Positions 45,301 through 57,836 of a stretch of DNA of 64,000 nucleotides are shown here, piece after piece. Numbering within the stretch: the stretch's first letter is position 1; every line of letters starts with the position of its first letter. The position numbers and the translations under genes were made by a program. The DNA comes from Anisakis pegreffii (lineage: Eukaryota; Nematoda; Chromadorea; Rhabditida; Anisakidae), in contig JAPYMA010000833.1 in NCBI GenBank assembly GCA_035041965.1, positions 1 through 64,000 on the forward strand. The letters are read 5' to 3'. The notes under the pieces were generated by a model. It was not told where the DNA came from and ran no database searches. It saw nothing but the letters and a program-made list of their open reading frames with translations.

Positions 45301-47360
45301 ATTTTTATTTTATTGTACCTTCTAGTAACAATATTGTAATGCACTGAATAATGCGCATAGCCGATTAGTTCGTATTATATTCTTGCAATTCCATTTATTC
45401 ACACATGCCACCAATAAGGATTACTTGCTTTAGATAGTTGTTTCGTGTAGTGATAATATTTCAAGGGTAATGAAGCTAACGTGACAGATGATAGTTGAAT
45501 GATGAAATAAACTGATATGACTTGAACTATAATATGTGAATATGAATGCTGCGAAAATAAGATATAAATAACTATAAAAATTCATCAAGTATGAAAATAG
45601 ACTTTTCTACGGGTCAGTGAGGAGAAAGAAACAAAAATTCAGATAATCTTATATTGTACAAACTCCGATTAGACCAAAATATGATGAGATGAAATAATTA
45701 TAAGATGTCGGTATACATTTAATGGCGATTATACTATTAAACTATTGAATAAGTAATATTATAAAATTGAAGGAGATTTCAGATGAATTTTTTCTTGCAA
45801 ACAGAATGTAATGAACGATCGCACTAATTTTTGGATGAATGATCATAGAGATATGTTTATAAAGGTAATCTTCGAAATTTACTAACTGTAAGAGAAACAC
45901 CTGCTGTTTATTAAATAAGATCAATTAAGGCAAATTCGATGAAATAAGCAGTCCTTCTCGAGTCTTATTTACCGTCTTTTACTTCACTGCATAGATACTG
46001 ATCAAGAAGTATTCAAACAATAAAAAAGTCAAAAGATGAAAATAACCTAGCATACCGAATTCCCGCAGTGTGATACCAGGCTGATGTTTACGATTAAAGC
46101 AGATATTTTACAGATGAATATTTGTACAAGAACATCCATAGACTGTACTCTGCACTCACTCATTACTTTACGAAAAAGAACAACAAATCTCGGCAAATAA
46201 ACTCTAAGATAGAATATTGATTACCTTTTCGAATAATTCGAATATCTCGCACACGAAAACCTTGCCGTTCTATTTGAGCAATCACCTGGAAATGCAATGA
46301 TGAAATCCGCAAACAGTAGATAGGGAAAGGGAAAATAATTATTCAAATTTAGTACGTACTCCTTCTCGTTGTATGTCAGACGGTAGCACCTTCAAAACAA
46401 TTTTGTAATGCGGTTGTCCGAATGAATGTCCTGATGAGCCTTCGTTACGTGCACTCAGCGATGACAAGTAGGGTATAGCACTCGAAAACTCGCCTCTATC
46501 CTTCAATGTGAATACGATCACACAATCTCCACTCAAAACAATCTATCATTCAGTTACAGTAACAATCCTAAATCCATCTGATTGAATGAAGCATAACGAA
46601 ACCCGATTGGATCGACGATCGTATGGACTGCGACTTCGGCGACTACGTTCACGATCACGATCATAGTGTGGTGTACGACTACGGCCTCGGTCATCACGAT
46701 CGCGTTCTGATGAACTCGACCTTGACCAATGACGATTTCGTCCTTCAATATTGCTTTTGTCCTTCTAGTTCAGATATACTCTTAGAAAATGGCTACTGAT
46801 TCCTTAGTGCTTCGTTTTCTTGATTGAGGATTTACTCACGAATTTCATAATTACACTCTCAGTTCATCTTATTCATGAAGAACTGTGACTGAATTTTTTA
46901 TGATCTGCATTATCGTCGTTACGATATTGGGCTTTTTTTGATCGTGTTCCTCGGGTAGGATTATTCATACATTAGTGTTAATGTATAAACATCTGATTGC
47001 AATAAACTTTCTCCTACTTATCAGAAGAGCAAATAAAAACAAATAGTGAGGGTTGCTCCTTGTTTTAATATGGAAGCAGCATTCTAGTTTGCCTCGTTTA
47101 ATGAGGAAACGATTACTTCGACTGGAACGAGGCGACCTTGATCCCGATGGTGATCTATTACGCGAATCAGAACGTGACGGTGAACGGGATGCAGAACGTG
47201 ACCTGGAGTGTGTTCGTGAACGAGATCGTGAACTTGACCTCGATCGACTTCGCGTATATCGTCTTCTAGACCTACAAAGTTTCGGCTTCTTCCACTTAGA
47301 CAGCGTACATTGTCGGTGCTTCTTGTCATGAAGTTGCATTTTCTCCCTCGCAACTTGCAT
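39308..47360 (-). CDS. RNA-binding splicing regulator of the RBM5/RBM10 family
   Basis: Nuclear regulator of alternative splicing that acts on early spliceosomes. Twenty exons give about 965 aa: 47360-47117, 46742-46603, 46500-46360, 46285-46225, 45082-45009, 43981-43868, 43797-43680, 43544-43341, 43232-43107, 42816-42728, 42492-42337, 42220-42085, 42014-41799, 41657-41542, 41185-40988, 40721-40543, 40413-40293, 39954-39786, 39658-39509, 39453-39308. Domain order is that of the family. It begins with an RS-rich N terminus and RRM1 (KIVLKVLP, RCFGFAEF), then a RanBP2 zinc finger split by an intron (GDWMCAK / CTIKNFKNRGSCFKC) and RRM2 (LLLREIPLQ, GLYAYVQM). An OCRE tyrosine-rich repeat (YEASSGLYYDPVSTLYYD), AKDIAKEMAKWAKK, C2H2 finger (CLLCKRKF...H.....H), YRDRAKERR and a C-terminal G-patch (SMGWTEGKGIGKNNQG) follow. 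The start at 47360 is tentative; an upstream exon is possible. Confidence 0.92.
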
Positions 47361-48884
47361 GCAGTCACCGTATGGTGCTTATATTCAATGATCATTTAAA
47401 TGATCTCCTTCTTGAACTCAATCACTACTACTAACGACTCTGTGAAGAGACTGACAGTCAATTACTGCTGTATTACTACAATATCAAATGATAATACACA
47501 TCTCAGCAGTATGAAATGGTGTATATACGCTTGTTATAGGCCTTAGATATCAGTGCAAGCGTCAGATGTTAAACTCGAGCTGATTATGCCAGAATAGGAC
47601 CGCATGTGCTATTACTTTCGCAAGAGGCTTAAAGATTATCGAGCATTGCCCGAAATGTTCTCATAAGAATGGAATGTGCAATTGTTGGGCCCACACCATC
47701 GAGCTCAGGTAAACACTGTTAGCACGGGCTAGGAACCGCGCCAAAACTTGCTGTGCTAGGCCGAATTAAGCACTGTCGGGCTGCACCAAGAATTACCGGT
47801 TCGAACCATGAATCACCCGGCCAAAGTCGAAATAGAAATGAATTTGTTGTGGGAATGCCTGGCCCGGCACACTTCTGTCCGGCTAACTGAGTTTTGCTCC
47901 GGTTTGGACCGGTAAATCTCAGCCTGACTCAGTGTCCAAGGTCCAGCAAGTACACACTACCTCACAGAAGCATCAAATAATCAATTTTACCGTTGAGTAT
48001 CTGTCCTTTCACGATCCTCATCATCTCCGCTGTAAACAAATGGTAGCATAGTGACAACCTGATTACACAACACTTGATAGTTTCTTTCTGAAAAATCGAA
48101 TGCACATTACACATCCTGCTAAAAGCATAGATTACTTCAATTACGCAAACGGACGAAAACTATTGAAAAATCATTGCAAATTCTATGCTTAATGAATCCT
48201 AGCCAAACGACATTTAGGCTTCATTTGATTACGATGTCTCTTCACACCACCCCCTTCCCCACAACGAGATCAAACTTCGTTTTGCCTGCAAATTCACCAC
48301 CTTCAAAAATCATCTCCTTTCCCAATTACCATTAAAATTTTCATGATAAGAATGCGAATAGCAAAACGCAATTAAACTTTCATCAATTAAATTGAAGAAG
48401 AATAAAAATTCGTGTTCAGTTTGAATACGAACTGCTGCTGTAGCAGCATTTTTCCTAGCTCTATCAGGAAGGGGAAGGACCTTCTGAAAAGTGGTGCAAT
48501 TCCATAATGAAGAAGGGAAAAACTTGAAACACCTAATGGGAAGGGTTATTCCGCTCTAGTGGAGGCACGACCTCAACAAAAATTAACTTTCAAACTGCTG
48601 AAATTTTTTTATAGCATCGGAGACGAAGCTGACTTCTCAGGCCCGGTTTTATACATGTGACCATATACTCTTAATACAAAGATTTTAATGAAGTTTTAAC
48701 ACATTCTGATGTTAATGTTAGTATATAGTAAAGAATGAAAAGCACTCGGTTATCAAGCTTCCGGATGGTCATGCTTCGCAAGACGGCAACACGACGGACC
48801 GGTTAGGGATAAGTTTCACGCAAACAAAACTCTGCGTTAATTTTTGGTCACTGCTGTGTAATTTTTGCTTTGTAATGTTCTCAT

Positions 48885-49076
48885 GTGATGGAATTAGTGA
48901 ACGTTTATTCGAAGACGATAGAATTGCATTTGAATGAAATTCTATCCGATCTGGAAGAATATTCTAATTATGAACTATTTGAAAATATAGCTCAAGATGT
49001 GCCTAATGCAAACGCTTCAATTAGTGCGCTTGGAAATCAAAAGATGATGCAGGAATGTGGATCAAGCAAACCCTGA
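48885..49076 (+). CDS. Unassigned open frame, 63 codons
   Basis: An uninterrupted frame with an acidic, helical look (HLNEILSDLEEYSNYELFEN) ending ECGSSKP before a TGA. Its composition looks more protein-like than most chance frames here, and nothing is open on the opposite strand. It has no recognised family and no confirmed splice partner, so it could be chance or an exon of an unannotated plus-strand gene together with the frame at 49441. Confidence 0.2.
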   Translation: MMELVNVYSKTIELHLNEILSDLEEYSNYELFENIAQDVPNANASISALGNQKMMQECGSSKP

Positions 49077-49440
49077 ATTCGGCATGTAGTTGGGGAGGGG
49101 CACATAATGTGATCAAGATGAAAATTGGCCAGATAAGTCTAGCAGTTCGCAATGTTGACACCATTGAATCGGCTTATTTCTTATTGCTCAGATGAGATAT
49201 TCGTGAAGAAATTTCAAAGTGAACAAATAAAGTAAATTACGGAAAGCTGGAGAGGGAGGCTAGGCACCAGTGAACGCTGCTGAATTCACGAAGTTCATTG
49301 GAACTCACATTCTCGTTTGCGTTCGAACAGAGAGTCTCTCACAAGTGTGCAGTGCGACGGTCACCACATTTTAAACAAACTGTTCTCAACAGATCGCTCA
49401 CAACTTACCACTTTCATCTATCGATTCTTTTCTGCAGAAA

Positions 49441-49680
49441 ATGCGTTCGAAACTTTATCATTTTGAGGTCAGTAAATACAGAAATAATCAAAATGATCAA
49501 GACCTCCTTGGTGGCTTCGTCTGCGATAGGAAACGAAAAAGATTTTCCATTTGTCCGTTCATCAATGATGGGAAATTAAAAATGCGACATTTTTACTGCC
49601 GAAAGAACGTCCTTAATGAATACGGCATCGTTGTATGTCAAAATTGCATACTGTTATATTATTCTCATAGCTCTTGCTGA
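49441..49680 (+). CDS. Unassigned cysteine-containing open frame, 79 codons
   Basis: Preceded by TTTTCTGCAG, a good acceptor, at 49430-49439. The frame contains GGFVCDRKRKRFSICPF, HFYCRKN and VVCQNC, a spacing that could bind a metal ion, and ends SHSSC before TGA. An overlapping frame (49298-49579) is also open, which weakens the case. No family was recognised; a transposon-derived zinc-finger remnant is possible. Confidence 0.22.
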   Translation: MRSKLYHFEVSKYRNNQNDQDLLGGFVCDRKRKRFSICPFINDGKLKMRHFYCRKNVLNEYGIVVCQNCILLYYSHSSC

Positions 49681-50768
49681 ACATTGTTTGAACATTGAAC
49701 ATTGATGTGTTGTTTGAAAGCATTGCTGATAAATTTGTTATGGATTTTCTGATTATACGTAGGATGTTGTTTTTTGTGTTGCTTTGTCATTTTTCCATTC
49801 CGCTGTCCAGTCATGAAGAGTTAAGAAAACAAAATCATTTTTCACAGTCCGTGCTGAAATAGTAAATTCGAAGAAGAACGTTCTATTGGGAATTGTGCTG
49901 TTCATTATTTTTTCATGCGTATAGCGCTTTTCCCATTGATTTTCATTGTCGTTTTATTGTTCAGTTCACTTCGCAGTTCTATGTGAATGACGATAATGAA
50001 ATTATGCTTTACAGTTCATGCTGCAACAGCCACATGATTTGCACGTCTTGATACTGTTCATTGTTCTGATGAATCTCAAAAAAGGTTGAAACAAGTCAAA
50101 ATTCCTGAAAAGTAACAATTGTTATTGTTCCATACGTTTAAAAATGCCATAATATTGATGGGGTCTTAGACGGGCTTGAGAGGCCCAATTCGTCTTCGAT
50201 GTTATGAAATTATCTGAATCCTACTCATGATCTGGAAAAATTTTTCCGTTTGTCTAGTTGAGGTCAAGCAAATAAGAAAAGCCACAAAATCTCAGGTCTG
50301 TGGCTACAATAATCTTGAAATGTGGATCTAAAACGGAAAAATGCGGATCTAAAGCCAGAACGAAAAATTTTGAAAACGAGGAACCCGGCTGAGCCATTTT
50401 TTTTTTTGAAATTAGGCACCACTGTTCAAGAGTGGATATATCAAAGAAGCTTAGAGCAACGTATTGCATCAATGCCTGGGTGGTCTTCATAGGCGTAGTA
50501 ATTCCGAAGCCTATTGTTTGTGATCAATCAGCCACATTTATTGCTTATATTGTCGATGCAGACTGAAAATGAGAGGATGAGTTCGTCTTGTGAGATGGTA
50601 AAAACGTCTGTGGTGATCATCAAAGAGAATATTTATTAGCAAACAAAGCAATAGTTTGGTTGTTCGGCTGTTATTGTCACTGTATTTGATAAAGAATGTT
50701 CAACGCAGGTAGAATAAATTTATTCGTCGTTGAAGACAACAAACAACACATTAAAAGTATCTAATTGT

Positions 50769-50863
50769 GATTCACTTGAATCGTTCTTGAAAACAAGGTA
50801 AATGATGAATTCAGTGAATTAATTCTTAAATAAACTGTTTTCTTGGAACGACTCAAGTGAATC
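50769..50863. repeat. Imperfect 27-28 bp inverted repeat
   Basis: Left arm 50769-50795 (GATTCACTTGAATCGTTC...AAAACA) pairs with right arm 50836-50863 (TGTTTTCTTGGAACGA...GAATC) with a few mismatches and one gap. The 40-base loop is AT-rich. No coding sequence surrounds it. A MITE or foldback remnant is the simplest reading. Confidence 0.6.
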
Positions 50864-52752
50864 AACACATGCAGACCCGGACATACGTAGAGAGCTTATG
50901 AAAACCTTCTGAGATACTCGATAGAAACAAATCACCGAGTGGTGTCGCATTTACAGATTTCCCTTCATTTTTGGGAAAAAAACTATGGATGGCTATCCCT
51001 CAAGCTCTCAGTAAATGGACATTCTAAATGTTTCCGTATTTTGTCGTTATAGTCATGATGCTTTCTGTGTCTTTCATTGAAGCAAAGTTATTTTAGAAGG
51101 AGAACATCCCAAAACAGAAATGCAATACTTCGTTTTGTCTCTTAAATGCAAAAGTAGACCGGATTCTAAAAAAGCGAAAGTAATGAAACAACTTAAATAC
51201 ACTATGTATTAAATATACTATGTAGTTACTCCTGACCAACGGTGGCTCGGAAGCGACTGGACCGAATCTCTAAAGGGGTATAACAGTATGACTACGAAAG
51301 GCTGCGAAAGGAAAAAAAATTAAAATCACGTTCCCTTCTTCTTTGCGATCGATTGATTTCTTCACTGATGATGACGTATCGATCGAATAGCGACAACGAT
51401 TGAATAATGCCGACCAATAATTCTTCTATCCTCTTCTCCAATTACAACCTAATCGACACGGAATCCAATAACGGTTTCACTCAGCAACGATTCCTTCAAT
51501 CACTTCTTTCCGCTTCAAGCACTTCCCTTCCACTACGACAACTTCACGTCGATAACTACTTCTTAACAGCTCACTTTATTCCGCTTCCACAACCACTAAT
51601 CCACGACAACAATCAATAAATCCACCGATTCAATCGATAATTTCAATCCGGCAATTCACCAATTTAATACTCGATAACAGCCCTTTATTACAACTCAACC
51701 AACATCAATGCTTCTCAACAACAACAACAATAATCAATAACAATCATCCGTTTAAGTAGATAATTTACATGCAAATTCCGCACATATGAAAACAGACATT
51801 TTCACATCATACAATTACCATATTTTGTACATGGTAATTGTATGATGTGAAAATTATTAAATCTCTCATCACCTCCTGAAACATTTTACGTAGCAGAGAT
51901 TGACAATTTCAATGTTACCTCAACAATCGCTCTTTTCGCGATATCAGTCACGACATACTATGCTCAATATACTGTGCTCTTGGGAAGCTGAAACCGTGTT
52001 CGTTGAGCGGTCTAGAAAAACCGCTCGATCTAGGCTTATTGACATTAAAAATTTTATTGGTGATACGCTGTTGCGATGAAAACGAATTCAATCGAGTGAA
52101 CAATAATATTCATCCCCATCAACGGATTCAATTTGCCGCTAACGAAGTGAGCTTTAAGAAGGTGCGAACTGTACGATTCAGAAGTGCACAAATGTCATAC
52201 AAAATAAATCAACTTGAGATTGCCAGAATCGATTATGAAAATTAATCGAAATGGAATGGTCAGCAAATATTCACAAACAAGCAAAAATCATAATACACAT
52301 GAGTAAAACGAATACAATTACAAACAAACAAATTAATCAACCATTATAAATTAGCATAACCATACTCACTGGAAAGACGAAGATGATAGATATTAATCAA
52401 AAATATTCGGATGAAAGCGTGATTTATGCGGTTTCTAGTGCGCAAAAGTTTCGTTATTGATTATAATATTTTAATTATTGCGTTATGTCGAATAATGTTA
52501 TGCTTTATTGTATGGTGATTGCATAATGATTTTGGTTGACCTTAAGCCATCTGAAGTTTGCTGAGGATTAGCTTAGACTTTCACTAAAGCTTGCTGCGGC
52601 TTGGACCGAAGTTTGCACAGATTTTGGTCGAATCTTTTTGAGGCTCAATTTAGGTTGGTTTTAAAGTAGTATAAGTTTTGGAGTGGTGGTTTTAAGCATG
52701 CGTGCATTGGTTGGCATGTGCCAAGAAAGCAATGAAGTGAAATGATTACACT
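50864..52752. other. Downstream of the amino-acid transporter
   Basis: AT-rich, no supported gene. Plus-strand frames at 51407-51619 and 52003-52245 are open but without splice sites or motifs. Contains the perfect hairpin at 51.8 kb. Confidence 0.45.
51799..51853. repeat. Perfect 23-bp hairpin
   Basis: Arms 51799-51821 and 51831-51853 are exact reverse complements (TTTTCACATCATACAATTAC and onward), separated by nine bases ATTTTGTAC. An uninterrupted 23-bp stem with a 9-base loop would fold strongly as DNA or RNA on either strand. It lies in intergenic DNA 0.9 kb from the 3' end of the transporter gene. Confidence 0.85.
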
Positions 52753-55700
52753 TTACATAGAATCTGTTGATGCTAAAATTGAATGTTCTTGAGATTGCTG
52801 ATAGGCGTCCTCAGTCACATGATCGCGTTCAGGTTCATTATTCACTTCCCCTTTGACGTCAGTTCTACAGTGAAGAAGTTTCATTGTCATGTTTGTAATG
52901 ATATCTGGAAATGAGTGCCTCGTTACTTGCAATTATTCGAATGGTGATATGAATACGAATGTGCGCCATATGTTAAAAATGAGTTGCTACAAGCTTACCA
53001 CTGATTTTTTCCACTTTTGACGGGATCGAATCGCGTTTCAGAACGGTCGTATAGAATATAACACCAGCAATCACGATCAGTATACCAACAAATGTTGTCA
53101 CAAAATTTGTCACCAATGGAATCGCAACGAGTGCAACACTTATTAACAAAAATAGCCACGTCAATATAATTGGTACTCGTATTGCTCCTAAATTGAATCG
53201 ATGATCAGTGCAAATTCACGTAACAAAAGTTTCATTCGTCTATGCTACAACACCACTTTCCATTACTGATAATTGAAGAATTCGATTCATTCATGAATGC
53301 ATTCGAATGTATTTGCCCAGTAGTGGGCAATAGCGCACTATTCGCTGTGTCCCTGCTGGCGAAGCTATTTTTATTCATTAGCGCGGTAGCTTGCTATTTT
53401 TTATTTAGCGGAAATTAGTAGCAATAACTTGCTACCAACATATGGGTTTAATGTACATTTGTTGACCAGATCTGATGTCCGCAAGGCACATGGAAATACT
53501 TCTGGGAAGCTGAATCGGAAGGCTGATTCGATATGGTTTGAACTTCGCCAACAGCATGTTTGTATAATACAACGGCAATGCAATATTTTCATCACTACAG
53601 TTTCGTGAGGTTGCATTTATAAATGGATTACACGTTCCTGACCAGGTTTTAAAATTGATTCTAGTTATATGGAAGCGGATCTTATTTCATAATTGATTGT
53701 ATATACCAGAACAGGATATGTACGAGAATTACATGGAGTAGTGGTATATGCAGGGGTGTTTTCATTCTGTATTTGATCTCCTTTCCCCTACCGCAATTAT
53801 TGATCAGAAGTGGTTTTGCAAAATGGGAGAACAGATTCGAAATTAGGTGGGCGTATTTCTCAAGGTGATATAAACACACCCTGTAATCTGTTAATAAATC
53901 TAGTATCACAAAACTGAAACAATGAAAATATTGTATTGCAGATGTATTACTCCTTGAACTTCGAAGTCCGTTCAGAAACCACTGAATCACTCATATAGCT
54001 ATTACTAGTTTAGAACATAACTTCTTCTCTTCACAATTCATATTTGGGTTCCGCAGAATCGGAAAATAGATTTCAAATCAACTACACTACTATGGGAATA
54101 TGAAAGTTCCATCAAAAAATGGTAAAATTAAGTATTCTCAATAATTTGGTGACTGAACTTGGCTTATGTTGATAATTGGTGTTTATTGTTGAGAAAATTT
54201 TTTGCTGTTCAATGATTGCATAAAAATTTTTGAATTTTTAATGGCCTAATGAGTTTTTTAGCGGACAAATCAGCAGTGCGATTACAAAATTTGGAAGTAG
54301 CAATTAGCAGATTACTTCTAATGAGCAGCATGCTAAGCAAAACTGCCACTACTTTTTCAATAACGGCACTTTTAGTGAAAAGCCTTTTCGTCAGCGGTGC
54401 TACTAGTGGGAGTTAACGTAACAAAAATAGTTTAGTGAATAGTGAAGCTACTTTTTTTGCAGTAGCGTGCCCATAACCGCATTTGCCAGTCATCAGTTGG
54501 CATCGTATAAAGGCACTAACTGATGTAATAAATAAGACGGTGACGAAACAATGTTGACTGCAACAAGTCGATCAGAGAATGCGTTCAAGAGCAACGGCTA
54601 AACTGACCAGGATGAACGGCGATCTTTTTATATCGTATCCACAAGAGTGCTATCATCGTAACGATACGTTGAAAGAACATCACAAACGAAACGTACTCGA
54701 TCAGTTTATCGCTGTCAGCGAACATCATTGCAGCCGTTATTATCGCCTGAATTTCATCGATCATTTCACATAGCGTTCTCGTGCTTGCTAGCACAACATT
54801 CATCCGAACTAATGTATCCGCTGACTTGTCTTGAATTCGATCGAGTTTACATGACAATAAATCTACTGAACAATCGTTCGAACTATATCCGCTCAAAAGC
54901 TAAATATCTCTTCCTAGAAAGGATGAGATCTATAATTTTGAAAGATTAAGGGACACTCATGTTTGAATAAAGAATGAAAATAAGCGAGCGCAACCTGAGC
55001 GAGCAATGCTGCTCGAGGACTTCCATTTTCATGGTTTATACAACTCAAAAAAGCTGGTAAATGGCCTTCACGGGCCGCCGCATACATACAACTGCAAATA
55101 AGGATACGTGATTTGTTTCAAAAATGGTTGTTGAATATTGATAGAAGAGGAGATAGATAAGGTTGAGATAAGTGATACTGAGTAGATATGAGTAGGTACG
55201 GTCTCTAAAATCCAAATAAGTTGGTAACAAGACAACAATCGGAAGAAGTAGTAAAGTGTAGGCCAACCGACTACCGCAGAATATATTACTGTTGAGCGTT
55301 CCACATATCAAAATGGCCACCATGAACGGGACAATGTAAGAGAAATTACCTAGGGCACGTTGACTGAACGTCTGAAATAAAGTTGATATTGTCCTTTGAA
55401 TCGATGAACCATCATAATAAATATTGAAATATCCCAACAAAAAGACCATCTTTGAGTAACAAACTTCAATCAACAAACAACTGATTGAAATTATTAAACT
55501 GGAATACCTCTCATGAGCTGAGATCATTTGTGAAAGAGCCGAAATTCCCTCTTCCATTGAAGAAAATCAAACGCAAGAAATTCATTCGTCACAAAAGAAC
55601 GTACCGCTGCAATAGCCGTTGTATTTTTCACTTCATCCACACTGAGAACAACGAAATATGAAACGTTCGTAAGAGTATAAACCAACGAAACTACCGCTAT

Positions 55701-57836
55701 ACCAACTATCAAAGATAGAGGCATTGTTCTGGAAGCAGAGAATGATGGCGATCTGATTGCGTTTGATAGCAATTGCATGCAAGATTCATTCGCATGATTT
55801 GTTTAGAACGAATAAATGTCACTTATCATATCAATGAAGTTGCATTGAAAGTGTAGCATTACTCTAACCATAAGACTAATTTTGAATTGTGTTCATTGCT
55901 GTATTGGATGATTAATATTTGCAGATGCGGCCACATTTTACTGATGCCCTTCAATCATAAATGTGAATGCATAACACAATAAATGAGCTTACTTCTCAGG
56001 CTTACGAATTTCAGGCGTGCCATAATTAAGAACATCCCAACCAGCATATGACCATGCTCCAGCATATAGACCAAAAACGATATTACCGACACTCCAATTG
56101 GTATTTTGGAAAGGATTTTGCAAATTCGATGTTTTACCTGTTTGATAGGAACTTTCATTCAAAATTGAAACAACGATCTTCCATCGGAACAACTTCTAGC
56201 AGAACACATGTTGTTTACTTCTCAAAGTATTAATAATTTTTGTTGATAAAATAATGTCAAATGTGAATATTCAAATCATATTCATATAGTATTCTCAGGC
56301 ACTTCGTATTTTTACTGCGACTCACAGCACACTTAACTGATTCACAGTAAATTCATGAAGGCAGGTAATTTGCAGTATGAACAATTTTACCTTCAACTAT
56401 CAACAAATAGAAACCAGCGCAGATTACGAGTGCCATTGAGCCAAGTTTTGCAATAGTCACAATTATTTGAAATTTAGCAGCGAATTCTTCCAATGATTGA
56501 AAATTAATCCAAACAATCAATGCTGAAAACTGATTATTAATGAATGAACTCTTGTAAAATGCAACATGCACACGATTCTGCTTCATATGAGGGATGAACG
56601 AAAATTCTGGGCAGTATTGATGAAATTCTTTGTGCGGAATGCTCAGCTGATACTGGGTTGAGGAAAAATTCATAGCGGTTCATAAATGAATAAATCGATT
56701 CTGAAGGCATCATTCATGATGAGATTTTTGCGAATGACGAAACAGTTAATGCAGATCTACATATTCTATGATCTCTACGTTTTGCTCTATACAATGAATC
56801 AAACCGCAATAAGTTATTTTTGAACCGAATAGAAAAGTTGACCGGAATAGTACACAACCTAGCAAGATGAACGCAAGTGCAGTGCTACAAACCACGTCGT
56901 ATGGTTCAGTGACATTAACGAACGGTGCGATTCCCTCGACGATATACCTGCCGAAAGTCTGTGCTTGAACGGCGATGGATGCTGGAAAGGTGATGAAAAC
57001 ACCGACCCACATGAATGCGAAAGCAATCGCATTCCTGAAACGAGATCGAGGTTGGAACTTTCATAGCACTCATCAATCGTCGTGTGTATGTGTATTTGAT
57101 CACGTTCTCACGAAGAATGCTTACATATCTTCGGCAAGACACGAATAGCACACTGCGCTTTTGCCGAGCAAATGAAAAAAGATGATCTAAACGGTGAATA
57201 TGATCGCATGAAAAACTAATATAAATTGACTGAAATTTTCAAATATAAGTCTTCTTTTCAAACGATTAGAATTTATTAATTTAAAACAAGGACCATACCA
57301 TTTCACGTAGCATACGTATGCGAAATCACAACCTGGTTCAACTATACTAGTCCCAAGTTCGATAAATACAATAGAACCTGAAAAGAGAGGATTTGGAAAT
57401 CATCTTGACCTGTATCTACCTCATGGAGTGCTGAAATTTATAGTCGATGCTGTAGTTTAGTTAAAAATTCTTGATTTGATAAGATCAGAATGAGACAGCA
57501 TCATTATATACACTTGACGTTTATCTCGTTATTTTGATAGCGTATTTCGATTATGAATAAAAATCAGCTTCAAGTGTGAGGAGGCGAAAATTGTAGAGTC
57601 ATAGTGTTTCGAAATGCAGTTAATAATTACTAACCAATCAGTGCGATCAATCCAGATATTATCCAAATAATCAACGATAAACCAACCGAGCCAACTTCAT
57701 TAACAATCGAAACGGGTGTTATAAAGATACCGGCACCAATAATATTACCAATCACATAACTGCTACAACTTAAAAAACCCATCTTATTAGTTTCTGCGTC
57801 AGCCGCTTTCATCGCATCATTTCCAGTACTATCCAT
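52753..57836 (-). CDS. SLC7-type amino-acid transporter (LAT/AAT family)
   Basis: Twelve-helix APC-superfamily transporter of the plasma membrane, most like nematode AAT and vertebrate LAT light chains. Eleven exons in phase give 512 aa: 57836-57635, 57377-57299, 57034-56859, 56522-56391, 56137-55993, 55728-55605, 55371-55268, 55091-54995, 54746-54608, 53187-52999, 52904-52753. TM1 carries the substrate-binding motif GNIIGAGIFITP; then IELGTSI, FAFMWVGVF, QNTNWSVGNIVFGLYAGAWS followed by AGWDVLNY, PLSLIVGIAVVSLVYTLTNV, AAAREGHLPAF, LWIRYKK, and two last helices in exon 10. The tail is hydrophilic and acidic. The extracellular TM3-TM4 loop (GIAPFVNVTEPYDVV) lacks the cysteine that LATs use to bond to a CD98-type heavy chain. 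TTCAG five bases before the ATG suggests trans-splicing. A hAT-like element lies in intron 9. Confidence 0.93.
53318..54479. mobile_element. hAT-like non-autonomous transposon
   Basis: A 1162-bp segment starting CAGTAGTGGGCAATAGCGC and ending (reverse complement) CGGTTATGGGCACGCTACTGC. The two ends agree at 9 of the first 12 positions, with the shared TGGGCA core typical of hAT termini. Flanks are TATTTGCC (53310-53317) and CATTTGCC (54480-54487), an 8-bp target duplication with one mismatch. Subterminal regions are full of TAGC/GCTA phrases (GTAGCTTGCTATTT, GAAGCTACTTTTTTTGCAGTAGCG). No transposase frame is present. The element sits in intron 9 of the amino-acid transporter. Confidence 0.72.

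Larger units (their letters stand above)
47361..50768. other. Upstream of the RBM5/10-like gene, no firm gene
   Basis: A GC-richer stretch at about 47650-47960 with CCCGGCC, CCGGTT and GGACCGG phrases looks transposon-derived but has no clear ends. Two plus-strand open frames at 48.9 and 49.4-49.7 kb are listed separately. The rest shows nothing I can support. Confidence 0.45.

Noticed and set aside
47053..47331. Plus-strand frame rich in Arg, Glu and Asp
   Set aside because: It is the antisense of the RS-repeat exon of the RBM5/10-like gene, and RS repeats read backwards give this pattern.
47821..47836. GGTTCGAACC resembling a tRNA T-loop
   Set aside because: No acceptor stem, D-arm or anticodon arm can be built around it.
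53401..53990. Minus-strand frames inside the hAT-like element as transposase
   Set aside because: They are short, overlap several frames and lack any hAT transposase motif, so the element is treated as non-autonomous.
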